Positions 8,896 through 16,476 of a stretch of DNA of 64,000 bases are shown one piece after another. The stretch comes from Bog-793 sp963823945 (lineage in GTDB: Bacteria > Actinomycetota > Acidimicrobiia > Acidimicrobiales > Bog-793). How positions within the stretch are numbered: the stretch's first letter is position 1; every line of letters begins with the position of its first letter. The notes beneath the pieces were generated by a model. That model was not told the origin of the DNA, ran no database searches, and worked only from the letters and a program-made list of their open reading frames with translations. The position numbers were made by a program, and so were the translations under genes. Location: NCBI GenBank assembly GCA_963823945.1, contig CAWGNK010000005.1:124001-188000 (forward strand), read 5' to 3'.

Positions 8896-9795
8896 GTGCA
8901 CGTCGCCTTCGGCGCAGGCAAGCTGACAGGACCGTGCCGCGCGCGAGCTCCGGCATCCTCGGCGAACCTGGGTCCCGGATTCGACTGCCTCGGCCTCGCG
9001 CTCGGACTCGCCGTCGAGGTCGAGATCGAGCCTGCGGCGCGGCTGACGATCCACGCCGAGGGGGAGGGCGCCGAGCTGCCGCGGGACGCCTCGCACCTCG
9101 CGGCCCGGGTCGCGGCGTCGATCCTCGGTCATGACCGCCTCGAGATCACCGTGCGCTCGTCGATCCCGGTGGGGCGCGGCCTCGGCTCCAGTGCCGCGTT
9201 GGCCGCCGCCGCCGCCGCCGCCGCCGGTTCTCCCGACCCGCTGGGCGTCGCGGCCGCCTTCGACGGGCACGCCGAGAACGCCGCCGCCTCCGTGCTCGGC
9301 GGGCTCGTCGCCGCGACGCTCGTCGACGGTCGGCCCGTCACGTGCCGGCTGGCCCTCGACCCGGCGCTCGCCTTCGTCGTCGTGATCCCCGACCGTGTGC
9401 TCGAGACCGCAAGCGCCCGGGCCGTGCTGCCCGCCACCGTCCCGTTCCGTGACGCCGTGGCGAATCTCGGTCGCCTCGCCCTGCTCGTCGGTGGTCTCGC
9501 CGACGCGACTCAGCTCGTCGCGGCGGCGGGGGAGGACCGCCTCCACCAGGCGGCGCGGGCCGCCCTTTTCCCGGAGGCACCGGAGTTGCTGGCGCGCCTG
9601 CGGGCTGCGGGTGCGGCGACCGCCTGCTGGTCCGGTGCCGGGACCGGCCTGCTGGCGATCTGTGCCTCCGCCGGGGCGGCGGCCCGCGTGCGCGACGCCG
9701 GTGAGGCGGCGCTCGCCGGGGTCGGGCTGGCGGGCCGGGCGGTCGTCGTCGACGCCGACCTCGCCGGGCTGCGCGTCGAGGAACCGCTGACCTAG
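8896..9795 (+). CDS. thrB: Homoserine kinase
   Basis: GHMP-family kinase that phosphorylates L-homoserine on the way to threonine; 299 aa, the usual length. Motif 1 is APASSANLGPGFDCLGLAL near residues 18-36; motif 2, the phosphate loop, is PVGRGLGSSAALAAAA near 91-106; motif 3 near the C-terminus is ACWSGAGTGLLAI. The GTG at 8896 is the best available start; no clear Shine-Dalgarno sequence precedes it. It follows ftsK by 31 bases. Threonine synthase and homoserine dehydrogenase, frequent neighbours, are not in this window. Confidence 0.93.
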   Translation: MHVAFGAGKLTGPCRARAPASSANLGPGFDCLGLALGLAVEVEIEPAARLTIHAEGEGAELPRDASHLAARVAASILGHDRLEITVRSSIPVGRGLGSSAALAAAAAAAAGSPDPLGVAAAFDGHAENAAASVLGGLVAATLVDGRPVTCRLALDPALAFVVVIPDRVLETASARAVLPATVPFRDAVANLGRLALLVGGLADATQLVAAAGEDRLHQAARAALFPEAPELLARLRAAGAATACWSGAGTGLLAICASAGAAARVRDAGEAALAGVGLAGRAVVVDADLAGLRVEEPLT

Positions 9796-9829
9796 CCACC
9801 GCGCCGTCCGGTCCGTGGGATCATCGTGC

Positions 9830-10510
9830 ATGGTCACCCGGCACCCCTTGGCGGAAATCTGGCCGCTCTACGACCTCGTCGTGCGTACCCCGCGCCTCGA
9901 GCTGCGCTATCCGACCGACGAGGACCTCGCCGTGCTGGCGCGGCTGCCCTCCGAGGGGATCCACGAGCCGGACCGCCAGCCCTTCCACGTCGCCTGGACC
10001 GAGGTGGACTCGCCGCGGCGGGAGCAGGAGTCGCTGCGGTGGTGGTGGTCGCAGCGCGCCAACTGGTCGGTCAACGACTGGTCGCTCTCGCTCGCCGTCG
10101 TCGTCGACGGCGGGGTCGTCGGCGTGCAGGACGCGATGGCGAAGCACTTCCCCGCCCTCCGCTCGGTCTCGACCGGGTCCTGGCTCGTCCGGCGCGCCCA
10201 GGGGCACGGCGTCGGGGCCGAGATGCGGGCCGCCATCCTCGAGCTCGCCTTCCGGGGCCTCGGTGCCCGCGAGGCGCACTCCTCGGCTTTCGAGTGGAAC
10301 ATCTCCTCGATCCGCGTCTCCGAGAAGGTCGGCTACGAGCCCAACGGCGAGGAGCTCACGATGCGCGGGACGACGCCCGACCGCACGCTGTGCTTCCGGC
10401 TCGGACGTGACGCCTGGTCGGCGCGCCAGCGCCCCGACATCGAGATCGCCGGGCTGGAGAGCTCGCTCGCCCTGTTCGGCCTGGGACCGGACCGGCAGCC
10501 GCTCGGCTAG
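9830..10510 (+). CDS. GNAT family N-acetyltransferase (RimJ/RimL-like)
   Basis: 226 aa acetyl-CoA-dependent acyltransferase. The ATG at 9830 was chosen over a GTG five codons upstream. It opens with the typical RTPRLELRYPTDEDLAVLARL of RimJ-like enzymes; the acetyl-CoA site is in GSWLVRRAQGHGVGAEMRAAIL, where the usual Q/R-x-x-G-x-G/A signature reads RAQGHGVG, followed by GAREAHSSAFEWNISSIRVS and EKVGYEPNGE. Substrate unknown. Its 3' end overlaps the extended C-terminus of the convergent sufU. Confidence 0.85.
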   Translation: MVTRHPLAEIWPLYDLVVRTPRLELRYPTDEDLAVLARLPSEGIHEPDRQPFHVAWTEVDSPRREQESLRWWWSQRANWSVNDWSLSLAVVVDGGVVGVQDAMAKHFPALRSVSTGSWLVRRAQGHGVGAEMRAAILELAFRGLGAREAHSSAFEWNISSIRVSEKVGYEPNGEELTMRGTTPDRTLCFRLGRDAWSARQRPDIEIAGLESSLALFGLGPDRQPLG

Positions 10511-11003
10511 CTGGGCCCGCCGGCTGGCCGACGGCGATCTCATCGAGGCCCTGGGTGAGGGCGTTCCAGGCGAGCGTCGCGCACTTGATGCGCACCGGGA
10601 ACTTGACAACCCCTTGCAGGGCGCCGAGCTCGCCCATCGTGGCGGGATCCACCGCTTCGGTGGGTTCGTCCGGCGCCCGAGCCCCCGCCGCCGGCGCAAC
10701 CTCGATCGCCATCATCGACTTGAACGACCGCACGAGCCGGCGCACCTCGTCGACCGGCAGTCCCTTCACGGCGGCCGACATCATCGAGGCCGACGACTGG
10801 CTGATCGAGCAACCCCGCCCGGAGATCTTCAGGTCCTCGAGGACCCCGTCTCGCACGTCGAGGAAGAGCACGATCTCGTCGCCGCAGAGGGGGTTGAAGC
10901 CCTCGACGCGGTGCGCCGGCGGCACGGCCAGCTCGCCGCGGTTACGCGGGGAGCGGTAGTGGTCGAGGATGATCTCGCGGTAGAGGTCTTCGAGTTCGTT
11001 CAT
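10356..11003 (-). CDS. sufU: SufU-type zinc-dependent sulfurtransferase, Fe-S cluster assembly
   Basis: Receives persulfide sulfur from SufS in the SUF iron-sulfur pathway. Starts at ATG 11003 (MNELEDLYREIILDHYRSPR). The three zinc/transfer cysteines are present: GFNPLCGDE (Cys40), GRGCSISQS (Cys65) and VRIKCATLAW (near 127). The family normally stops about 10 residues after the last cysteine, but this frame continues for roughly 70 Arg/Ser-rich residues and runs 155 bases into the convergent acetyltransferase gene. A stop in another frame lies just after LTQG, so the extension is probably produced by another single-base error. Last gene of sufC-sufS-sufU, 50 bases after sufS. Confidence 0.88.
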   Translation of the reverse strand: MNELEDLYREIILDHYRSPRNRGELAVPPAHRVEGFNPLCGDEIVLFLDVRDGVLEDLKISGRGCSISQSSASMMSAAVKGLPVDEVRRLVRSFKSMMAIEVAPAAGARAPDEPTEAVDPATMGELGALQGVVKFPVRIKCATLAWNALTQGLDEIAVGQPAGPASRAAAGPVPGRTGRASSPARRSRCRGAGAPTRRHVRAGSTACGRASSRAS

Positions 11004-11053
11004 GGCTGCCGGGCGTGACCGACCTTGCGGCCCGTCGGGGTGCCACGCCGGGC

Positions 11054-12294
11054 TCATCGGGAGAACATCTTCCGCACCGTCGCCAGTCCCGCGACCAGCG
11101 CGTCGATGTCGGACTCGTCGTTGTAGAGGTAGAGCGACGCCCGGGTCGTCGCGGCGACGCCGAGTGTCCGCATCAGGGGCTTGGCGCAGTGGTGGCCGGC
11201 GCGCACGCAGATGCCGGACTGGTCGAGCACCTGGGCGACGTCGTGCGGGTGGACGCCGTCGAAGGCGAACGAGATCACTCCGGCGCGGCGCACCGGGTCG
11301 GGGGCGGGGCCGAAGACGCGGATCTCGTCGTAGGTGGCGGTGAGCTGCTCGAGCGCGTAGCCGACGAGGGCGGTCTCGTGGGCGCCGATGGCGTCGAGCC
11401 CGACGGCCTCGAGGTAGTCGACGGCGGCCCCGAGCCCGATCGCCTCGGCGATCGGCGGCGTGCCCGCCTCGAATTTCCAGGGCAGCTCGTTCGGCCGGAA
11501 GCCGTCGAGCCGCACGTCGCTCACCATCTCGCCGCCGCCGAGGAAAGGCGGCATCGCCTCGAGCAGCTCCGCCCGGGCCCAGAGCGCCCCGATCCCGGTC
11601 GGGCCGAGCATCTTGTGGCCGGTCAGGGCGAAGAAGTCGATGCCGGCCGCGGCGACGTCGACGTGGCGGTGCGGGGCGAGCTGCGCCCCGTCGACGAGCA
11701 CGACGGCCCCCGTCGGCGTGCGCGGCGGCGACGATCGGCGCAATGTCGACGACCGTGCCGAGCACGTTGGAGGCCGCCGTGACGCCGACGAGGCTGGCAC
11801 CCTCGACGAGCCGTCTCGAGATCGGTGAGGTCGAGGTGGAAGTCCGGGCCGAGCGGGATGTAGCGCAGCTCGATGCCGAGCTCGTCTTGCAGCATCAGCC
11901 ACGGCACGAGGTTGGCGTGATGCTCGATCTCGCTCAGCACGACGACGTCGCCGCGCCGCAGGTTCTGCCGCCCCCAGGCGTAGGCGACGAGGTTGATCGC
12001 CTCGGTCGCGTTCTTCGTGAAGATGACCTCGCGGTCGGGTCGCGGCGCGCCGATGAACCGCCCGAGCTTCACCCGTGCCACCTCGAGCCGGCGGGTCGCC
12101 TCCTCGGCGATGGCGTATACGCCGCGGTGGACGTTGGCGTGGGTCGTCACGTAGTAGTCGTCCATCGCGTCGAGCACGGCCTGCGGGCGCTGGGCCGAGG
12201 CGGCGGAATCGAGGTAGACGAGCGGCCGGTCGCCGTGCTCGCGGGCGAGCAGCGGGAACTCCTTCTTCAGCGCTTGCACGTCGAGGGCGGTCAT
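11054..12294 (-). CDS. sufS: Cysteine desulfurase SufS (two frameshifts)
   Basis: PLP enzyme that takes sulfur from cysteine for Fe-S assembly; about 412 aa after repair. The ATG at 12294 overlaps the sufC stop as ATGA. Frame 1 covers VYLDSAASAQRP, THANVHRGVYA, SEIEHHANLVPW to LTDLET. An extra G near 11812-11816 moves the frame to LVEGASLVGVTAASNVLG and VVDIAPIVAAAHAD, and a second extra G in a run of five near 11711 restores the rest: GAVVLVDGAQLAPHR, the PLP-lysine motif LTGHKMLGPTGIG, and the active-site cysteine in RAGHHCAKPLMR. All catalytic motifs are intact, so both shifts look like sequence errors. Confidence 0.9.
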
Positions 12295-13088
12295 CGGCGC
12301 CACGACTCGTAGCCCTCGGCGTCGAGGCGTGCCGCGAGCTCTGGTCCCCCGGACTCGACGATCCGCCCGTCGATGAGGACGTGGATGACGTCGGGCTTCA
12401 GCTCGTCGAGGATCCGCCGGTAGTGGGTCACGACGACGACGCCGAGCCCGGGCCGGTGGGCGCGGACCTCGTTCACCCCGCGGGCCACGACGCCGATGCC
12501 GTCGATGTCGAGCCCGGAGTCGGTCTCGTCGAGGATCGCGAGGTCCGGCTCCAGCAGGGCCATCTGGAGGATCTCGTTGCGCTTCTTCTCCCCGCCGGAA
12601 AGGCCGTCGTTGAGGTAGCGGGAGGCGAAGCCGGCGTCCATGCCGAGGCGCTGCAGCCACTCGTGGATCTGGACGCGGACCTCGATCACCGAAACGTCGG
12701 TTCCACGTCGGGCCGCGACGGCCTGCCGGAGGAACTGCGCGATAGGTACGCCGGGAATCTCCTCCGGATACTGGAAGGCGAGGAAGATGCCCTTCTTCGC
12801 GCGGACGTCGGTCGCCAGTCCGGTGATGTCCTCGCCTCTGAAAAGGACCTTGCCCTTGGTGACCTGGAAGCCGGGACTGCCGAGCAGGACGTTGGCGAGG
12901 GTCGACTTGCCCGACCCGTTGGGGCCCATGACGGCGTGGAGCTCGCCGGACCGCACGACGAGGTCGACTCCCCGGAGGATCTCGGTGTCCGCCGCCGAGG
13001 CGTGCAGGTCCTCGACGACGAGGAGCGGGTCGGCGGGTGAGCTGCCCTCGAAGGGCGCGTCAGTCGTGTTCGCGGTCACCGTCGTCAT
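12291..13088 (-). CDS. sufC: Fe-S cluster assembly ATPase SufC
   Basis: ABC-type ATPase that drives the SufBCD scaffold; 265 aa. Walker A GPNGSGKST at 55-63, Q-loop in LAFQYPEEIPGVPI, SufC-type signature LSGGEKKRNEIL, Walker B LAILDETDSGLDIDG and the H-loop in VVVTHYRRIL. The ETDSGLD and signature variants separate SufC from transport ATPases. It is the first gene of the cluster, translationally coupled to sufS. sufB and sufD, which usually sit immediately upstream in actinobacteria, are absent: the next gene upstream is an unrelated hydrolase. Confidence 0.95.
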   Translation of the reverse strand: MTTVTANTTDAPFEGSSPADPLLVVEDLHASAADTEILRGVDLVVRSGELHAVMGPNGSGKSTLANVLLGSPGFQVTKGKVLFRGEDITGLATDVRAKKGIFLAFQYPEEIPGVPIAQFLRQAVAARRGTDVSVIEVRVQIHEWLQRLGMDAGFASRYLNDGLSGGEKKRNEILQMALLEPDLAILDETDSGLDIDGIGVVARGVNEVRAHRPGLGVVVVTHYRRILDELKPDVIHVLIDGRIVESGGPELAARLDAEGYESWRR

Positions 13089-13106
13089 GCCCTCATGCTA
13101 TGCGCT

Positions 13107-13121
13107 GTACAGGATTTGTAC
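13107..13121 (-). promoter_or_regulatory. Inverted repeat GTACA-N5-TGTAC upstream of sufC
   Basis: In the 58-base gap between sufC and the next gene, 5-base arms at 13107-13111 and 13117-13121 flank GGATT, in a local AT-rich stretch. This gap must contain the suf promoter if sufC starts a transcript, so the dyad is a candidate operator (for example for an Fe-S regulator). No -35/-10 pair is convincing. Confidence 0.35.
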
Positions 13122-13146
13122 TACACGAATAGGGGAAATTGTGCGC

Positions 13147-13755
13147 TCACCAACGCCGCAGGATCCACTCCTCGAGGTGGGGCCGCTCGTCGCCGATCGT
13201 CGTGTCCTCGCCGTGTCCGGGCATGACGATCGTCTCGGGCGGCAGGGGGCCAAAGAGGCGTTGGTCGATCGACGTGATGATCTGGGCGAAATCGCCGCCC
13301 GGGAAGGTCGTGTTCCCCGGGCCGCCCTGGAAAAGGGTGTCGCCGGAGAACAGTACGGGCGAGCCCTCGACGAGGAAGCACGTCGAACCGGGGGTGTGGC
13401 CCGGCGTGTGGATCGCTCGGATGCGCAGGTTTCCGACGCCGATCACCGCGTCATCCTCGATCAGCCCGTCGTAGGCGGGAAGCATGGCGGCGTCCCCGGC
13501 GGCGACAGCCACCTCGTAGCCGGCGTCGCGCAGCGCCGGGACCGCCTGGATGTGGTCCCAGTGGCCGTGGGTCTCGACGACCTGGCGGACGCCGAGCTCC
13601 TGACAGGTTCTCAGCAGAAGCTCGGGCTCGTCCGCGGCGTCGATGAGGAGCGCCTCTCCCGTCACCTTGCAGCACACGATGAAGACGTTGTTGTCAATGG
13701 GTCCGACGACCAGGCGATGGACCGCGACCTGGGCGTCCTCGAAGTGGAGCGACAC
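13147..13755 (-). CDS. MBL-fold metallo-hydrolase (glyoxalase II-like)
   Basis: 202 aa zinc hydrolase of the metallo-beta-lactamase superfamily. The metal-binding motif is THGHWDH at 62-68, followed by HTPGHTPGSTCF (second metal His), SGDTLFQGGPGNT and the last ligand region MPGHGEDTTI. The short length and these motifs fit the glyoxalase II-like/YcbL group that hydrolyses thioesters; the true substrate is unknown. Start GTG 13755. It reads toward sufC with a 58-base gap, so read-through into the suf cluster is possible. Upstream bases 13756-14052 hold no gene I can recognise. Confidence 0.88.
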   Translation of the reverse strand: MSLHFEDAQVAVHRLVVGPIDNNVFIVCCKVTGEALLIDAADEPELLLRTCQELGVRQVVETHGHWDHIQAVPALRDAGYEVAVAAGDAAMLPAYDGLIEDDAVIGVGNLRIRAIHTPGHTPGSTCFLVEGSPVLFSGDTLFQGGPGNTTFPGGDFAQIITSIDQRLFGPLPPETIVMPGHGEDTTIGDERPHLEEWILRRW

Positions 13756-14052
13756 GCTTCACGCTATCGCCCCACACGGAAGCCCGATCCTGCGGGCCCG
13801 GCGACCCCGCGGCCGACGGTCAAGCGGTGGCGCAACGGGGCGTGTCGGCTGCACAGCCCCTGTCAATTGATTGGCGGCATTCGGGGAGTACCGCTTCGGA
13901 GCTTCGCGATTCGCCATGAGCGCGTCGGTGTCGGTATGTTCCCGTTACCCGCGTTCTGACTTGGTAGTTGGTCACTTTTCACTTTGGGCAGTTTCTCGTG
14001 AGCGGTGCGCGGCACCACACGGGCCGCGATGACCAAGGAGGAGCGAGGGGCG

Positions 14053-16121
14053 ATGGGCGGGAATCGGGCGGTTGGCAGGAAGAGTGGTCTGCGCAGTGGT
14101 TGTCGTGGTCGCTGTCGCGGGCGTCGGGATCGGGGTCTGGCCGTCGATTCCCGGAGCAGGGGCGTCCGGCACGCCCGATTTCACCGTGATAGCCGGAGGC
14201 GCCTCGGCGACGACGCCTCCGACCTCGTCAGGTACGCCGGCACTTTCGACAAAGCTCGAACAACCCCAGGACGTCGCGGTGGACGCCAGCGGCGACGCCG
14301 TCATTTGCGACACGAACCGGAGCGAGATCGAGGTGCTCGCCGAGAGCTCCACGAACCCGGGATACCTGATCGGGTCCGGCGCGACCTGGGCTGTCGGCTC
14401 GCTCTACCTGATCGCCGGCGACGGGACGCACTCGCCGGTTCCGGTCACGACCGGCTCACCGGGTGCCACAACAGCTCTCAACGCTGCCCGAAGGTGTCGC
14501 GTTGGACAGTGACGGCAACGTTCTCATCGCGGACACGGGTGACGACGAGGTCGAAGTCCTCGCGGTGAGCACAACGAATCCCGGCTACGTACTTGGCCCA
14601 AGCGCCTCCTGGGTTCCAGGTGACCTCTACGTCATCGCCGGTCTCGGAAAAGGGAAGGTCACCCCGGCACCAACGAGTTCGGGGGCTCCGGCGACCTCGG
14701 ACGGGCTGGATGCTCCGGCTGGCGTCAGTGTTGACGGCGCCGGCAACGTCTTGGTGGCGGATGCTGGCCACGGTCTCGTGGAGGCTCTCGCGGTCGGATC
14801 GGATCGGCCCGGTTATCTGCCTTCCTCGGCGAGCTGGACTCACGGTGATCTGATATGCCGTCGCGGGTGGTGGTGCGGATTCGCCGACGGCCAAGGGAAC
14901 AGGACGGCAGGTCAACACTTCTCGATCTGCCCTCCGGCGTAGCCGCAGACAGATCGGGCAATGTCCTCATCTCCGACACGGAAGACCTCGTCGTCGAGGT
15001 CTTGGCGGGTGCTGCGACGAACTCGACCTATTCGCTGGGAAGCGGAGCGGTCTGGAAGCCCGGTTACCTGTACGTGGTTGCCGGCGGCGGGGTGGCCGCC
15101 CCGAGCGCGACTGGGACCCTGGCGGATGAAGCGGTGCTAAACGGTCCCGTCGGGGTTGCGTCGGACGCCTCGGGGAACATCCTGATTGCTGACTCTGCGG
15201 ACGAAGAAGTCGAGATCCTTGCCTGCAGTGGCGCCGATCCTGGCTACGTGTTGGCTGCCGATGCCACCTGGACGCCAGGGAACCTCTATGTGCTGGCCGG
15301 TGGTGGCGCACGAGACGCCCAGCTCGTCTGGCACCGATGGTTTCGGAACGAGCCTCGGTGAGACGAGCGGCGTCGCCGTCTCGCCCTCGGGTGGGGTTCT
15401 TGTCGCCGACACCGGCGACTCCGAGATCGAGTACCTCGAGGGCGTGCCAGCGCCACCGGTGCTCGAGTCGGCGACGGCGGGCAATCGAGCCGTCGCACTC
15501 GACTGGTCGGCGCCCGCCACCGACGGCGGAAGCCCCGTCACCGGCTACGACGTCCTCGTCTTCGCCGACGGGGCCTCCAGCCCGACGCGGACCCTCGTGT
15601 TCGGGGCCAACACGACCTCGTGCGAGGTCGAGAACCTGACGAACGGGGTCCCGTACCTGTTCGCGGTCGTTGCCACCAGCGCGATCGGCACGAGCCAGCC
15701 GTCGTCCTCGCTCGGGGCGACTCCGCAGGCGCCGCCTCCCGGCCATGGCGGCCACAAGGTGCGCCCCCGCGTCGTCCTGACGAGTGCGGCCGCCCCGGTG
15801 AGGTCGGGGTTCGCGACGCTTCGCGTGCGCTGTGCCACCAAGCTGTGCGGCGGTGAGCTGCAGCTCGTCGGCCACAAGGACGTGCGGATCAAGTCGAACG
15901 GCCGGACGCACACGGCGGTGGAGACCGTTCTCGTCTCGTCAGACCACTTCTCGGTCCGCGGAGGTGCCGTGGTGCGCCTACCCGTGCCCGTTTCGCTCCA
16001 CGCGATAGGCGAGCTGACGAAGTCGGTCCACTACCGGGTTGCGGTCACGGCGACCTTCGTGGTCACCGGAGGAGTGAAGACGACCTACAAGTTGACGCTC
16101 GTCGGGGCCCGCGGTCGATGA
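14053..16121 (+). pseudogene. Secreted NHL-repeat/fibronectin type III protein with about five frameshifts
   Basis: Start is the ATG at 14053 behind a strong AAGGAGGAG site (14035-14043). The pieces read in order: a signal-type hydrophobic stretch (VVCAVVVVVAVAGVGIGVWP), then at least five repeats of a beta-propeller unit with the pattern GVAxDxxGNVLIADTxxxxVEVLA plus GDLYVIAG, then an FN3 domain (APPVLESATAGNRAVALDWS, GGSPVTGYDVLVF) and a C-terminal beta domain with a CATKLCGGELQL cysteine pair. Frame changes occur near 14060, 14460, 14870, 14910 and 15305, each fitting one extra base. Repeats on both sides remain well conserved, so coding capacity was recent or is intact and the sequence is wrong. 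Probably exported; partner unknown. Confidence 0.75.
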
Positions 16122-16164
16122 GATGGCGCGAAATGGACGTGTAACGAGATGTTCACGCGACTGT

Positions 16165-16187
16165 GGCGGCAATCCCGCGTTGCCGCC
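16165..16187 (+). terminator. Hairpin after the NHL-repeat gene
   Basis: GGCGGCAA at 16165-16172 pairs perfectly with TTGCCGCC at 16180-16187 around a 7-base loop, 44 bases after the stop codon. No T-run follows, so termination efficiency is uncertain. Confidence 0.4.
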
Positions 16188-16196
16188 GCGCCGGTC

Positions 16197-16202
16197 GATA
16201 AT
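16197..16202 (+). promoter_or_regulatory. Candidate -10 box GATAAT for the small-ORF element
   Basis: GATAAT at 16197-16202 in otherwise GC-rich sequence, 14 bases before an extended ribosome-binding site. A start point near 16208-16210 would give a leader of under 30 bases. No good -35 is seen at the usual spacing (TTGCCG at 16180 is only 11 bases away). Confidence 0.35.
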
Positions 16203-16236
16203 CTGGCCCCACCAGAGAAAGGAGGTGGTCCAACTG

Positions 16237-16281
16237 ATGGATGGTCAACGTGTTGGGACCCTGGAGGTGGCTGACCGCTAG
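16237..16281 (+). CDS. Tiny ORF, 14 aa, behind a near-perfect Shine-Dalgarno site
   Basis: Encodes MDGQRVGTLEVADR and stops at TAG 16279-16281. The site AGAAAGGAGGTGGTCC ends 5 bases before the ATG and can pair with essentially the whole anti-SD tail of 16S rRNA, allowing one G-U pair. Such strength for so short a peptide suggests either a leader peptide whose translation changes RNA folding or a real microprotein. No gene follows on the plus strand, so an attenuation role has no obvious target. Confidence 0.45.
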   Translation: MDGQRVGTLEVADR

Positions 16282-16408
16282 GCGGCCCCTGGACCACCTG
16301 GTGAATCTCAACCAGACACCCTCGGAGACCCGTTCAGGAGCCGGTCCCACCTGAGCTAACACGGATCCCCGAGCCTTTCCAGAAGTGTCGATCCCGGCAA
16401 CGGGATCA

Positions 16409-16438
16409 GTTCGAGGGGCGCGTAAGCGCCCCTCGAAC
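16409..16438. terminator. Perfect 13-bp hairpin with GTAA loop between convergent transcripts
   Basis: GTTCGAGGGGCGC (16409-16421) and its exact reverse complement (16426-16438) enclose GTAA. It sits 38 bases past the aceE stop on the minus strand and at the end of the plus-strand small-ORF element, so it could terminate both. Another hairpin, 16390-16407 (GATCCCG-GCAA-CGGGATC), is adjacent. Neither has a T-tract. Confidence 0.6.
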
Positions 16439-16476
16439 GCGTCCTGGATCGAGTGGCGAAGCCGCGGCGCCGTTGC

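Larger units (their letters stand above)
16205..16440 (+). ncRNA. Candidate structured RNA containing a 14-codon ORF
   Basis: The stretch has features of a folded regulatory RNA. AGAAAGGAGGTGGTCC (16216-16231) mirrors the 3' end of 16S rRNA almost base for base. AGGTGGTCCA (16223-16232) is perfectly complementary over 10 bases to TGGACCACCT (16290-16299), just after the small ORF, so the ribosome site can be hidden. CACCAG (16210-16215) can pair with CTGGTG (16298-16303) as a competing fold. Two hairpins capped by GNRA tetraloops close the element: 16390-16407 (7 bp, GCAA) and 16409-16438 (13 bp, GTAA). I cannot name a known RNA family. It lies between the NHL gene and the convergent aceE. 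Confidence 0.45.

Noticed and set aside
5669..8956. A 1095-codon open frame on the minus strand opposite the oxidoreductase and ftsK genes
   Set aside because: It is antisense to conserved proteins, has Arg/Asp-rich low-complexity content with no motifs, and is a typical by-product of 70% GC codon use.
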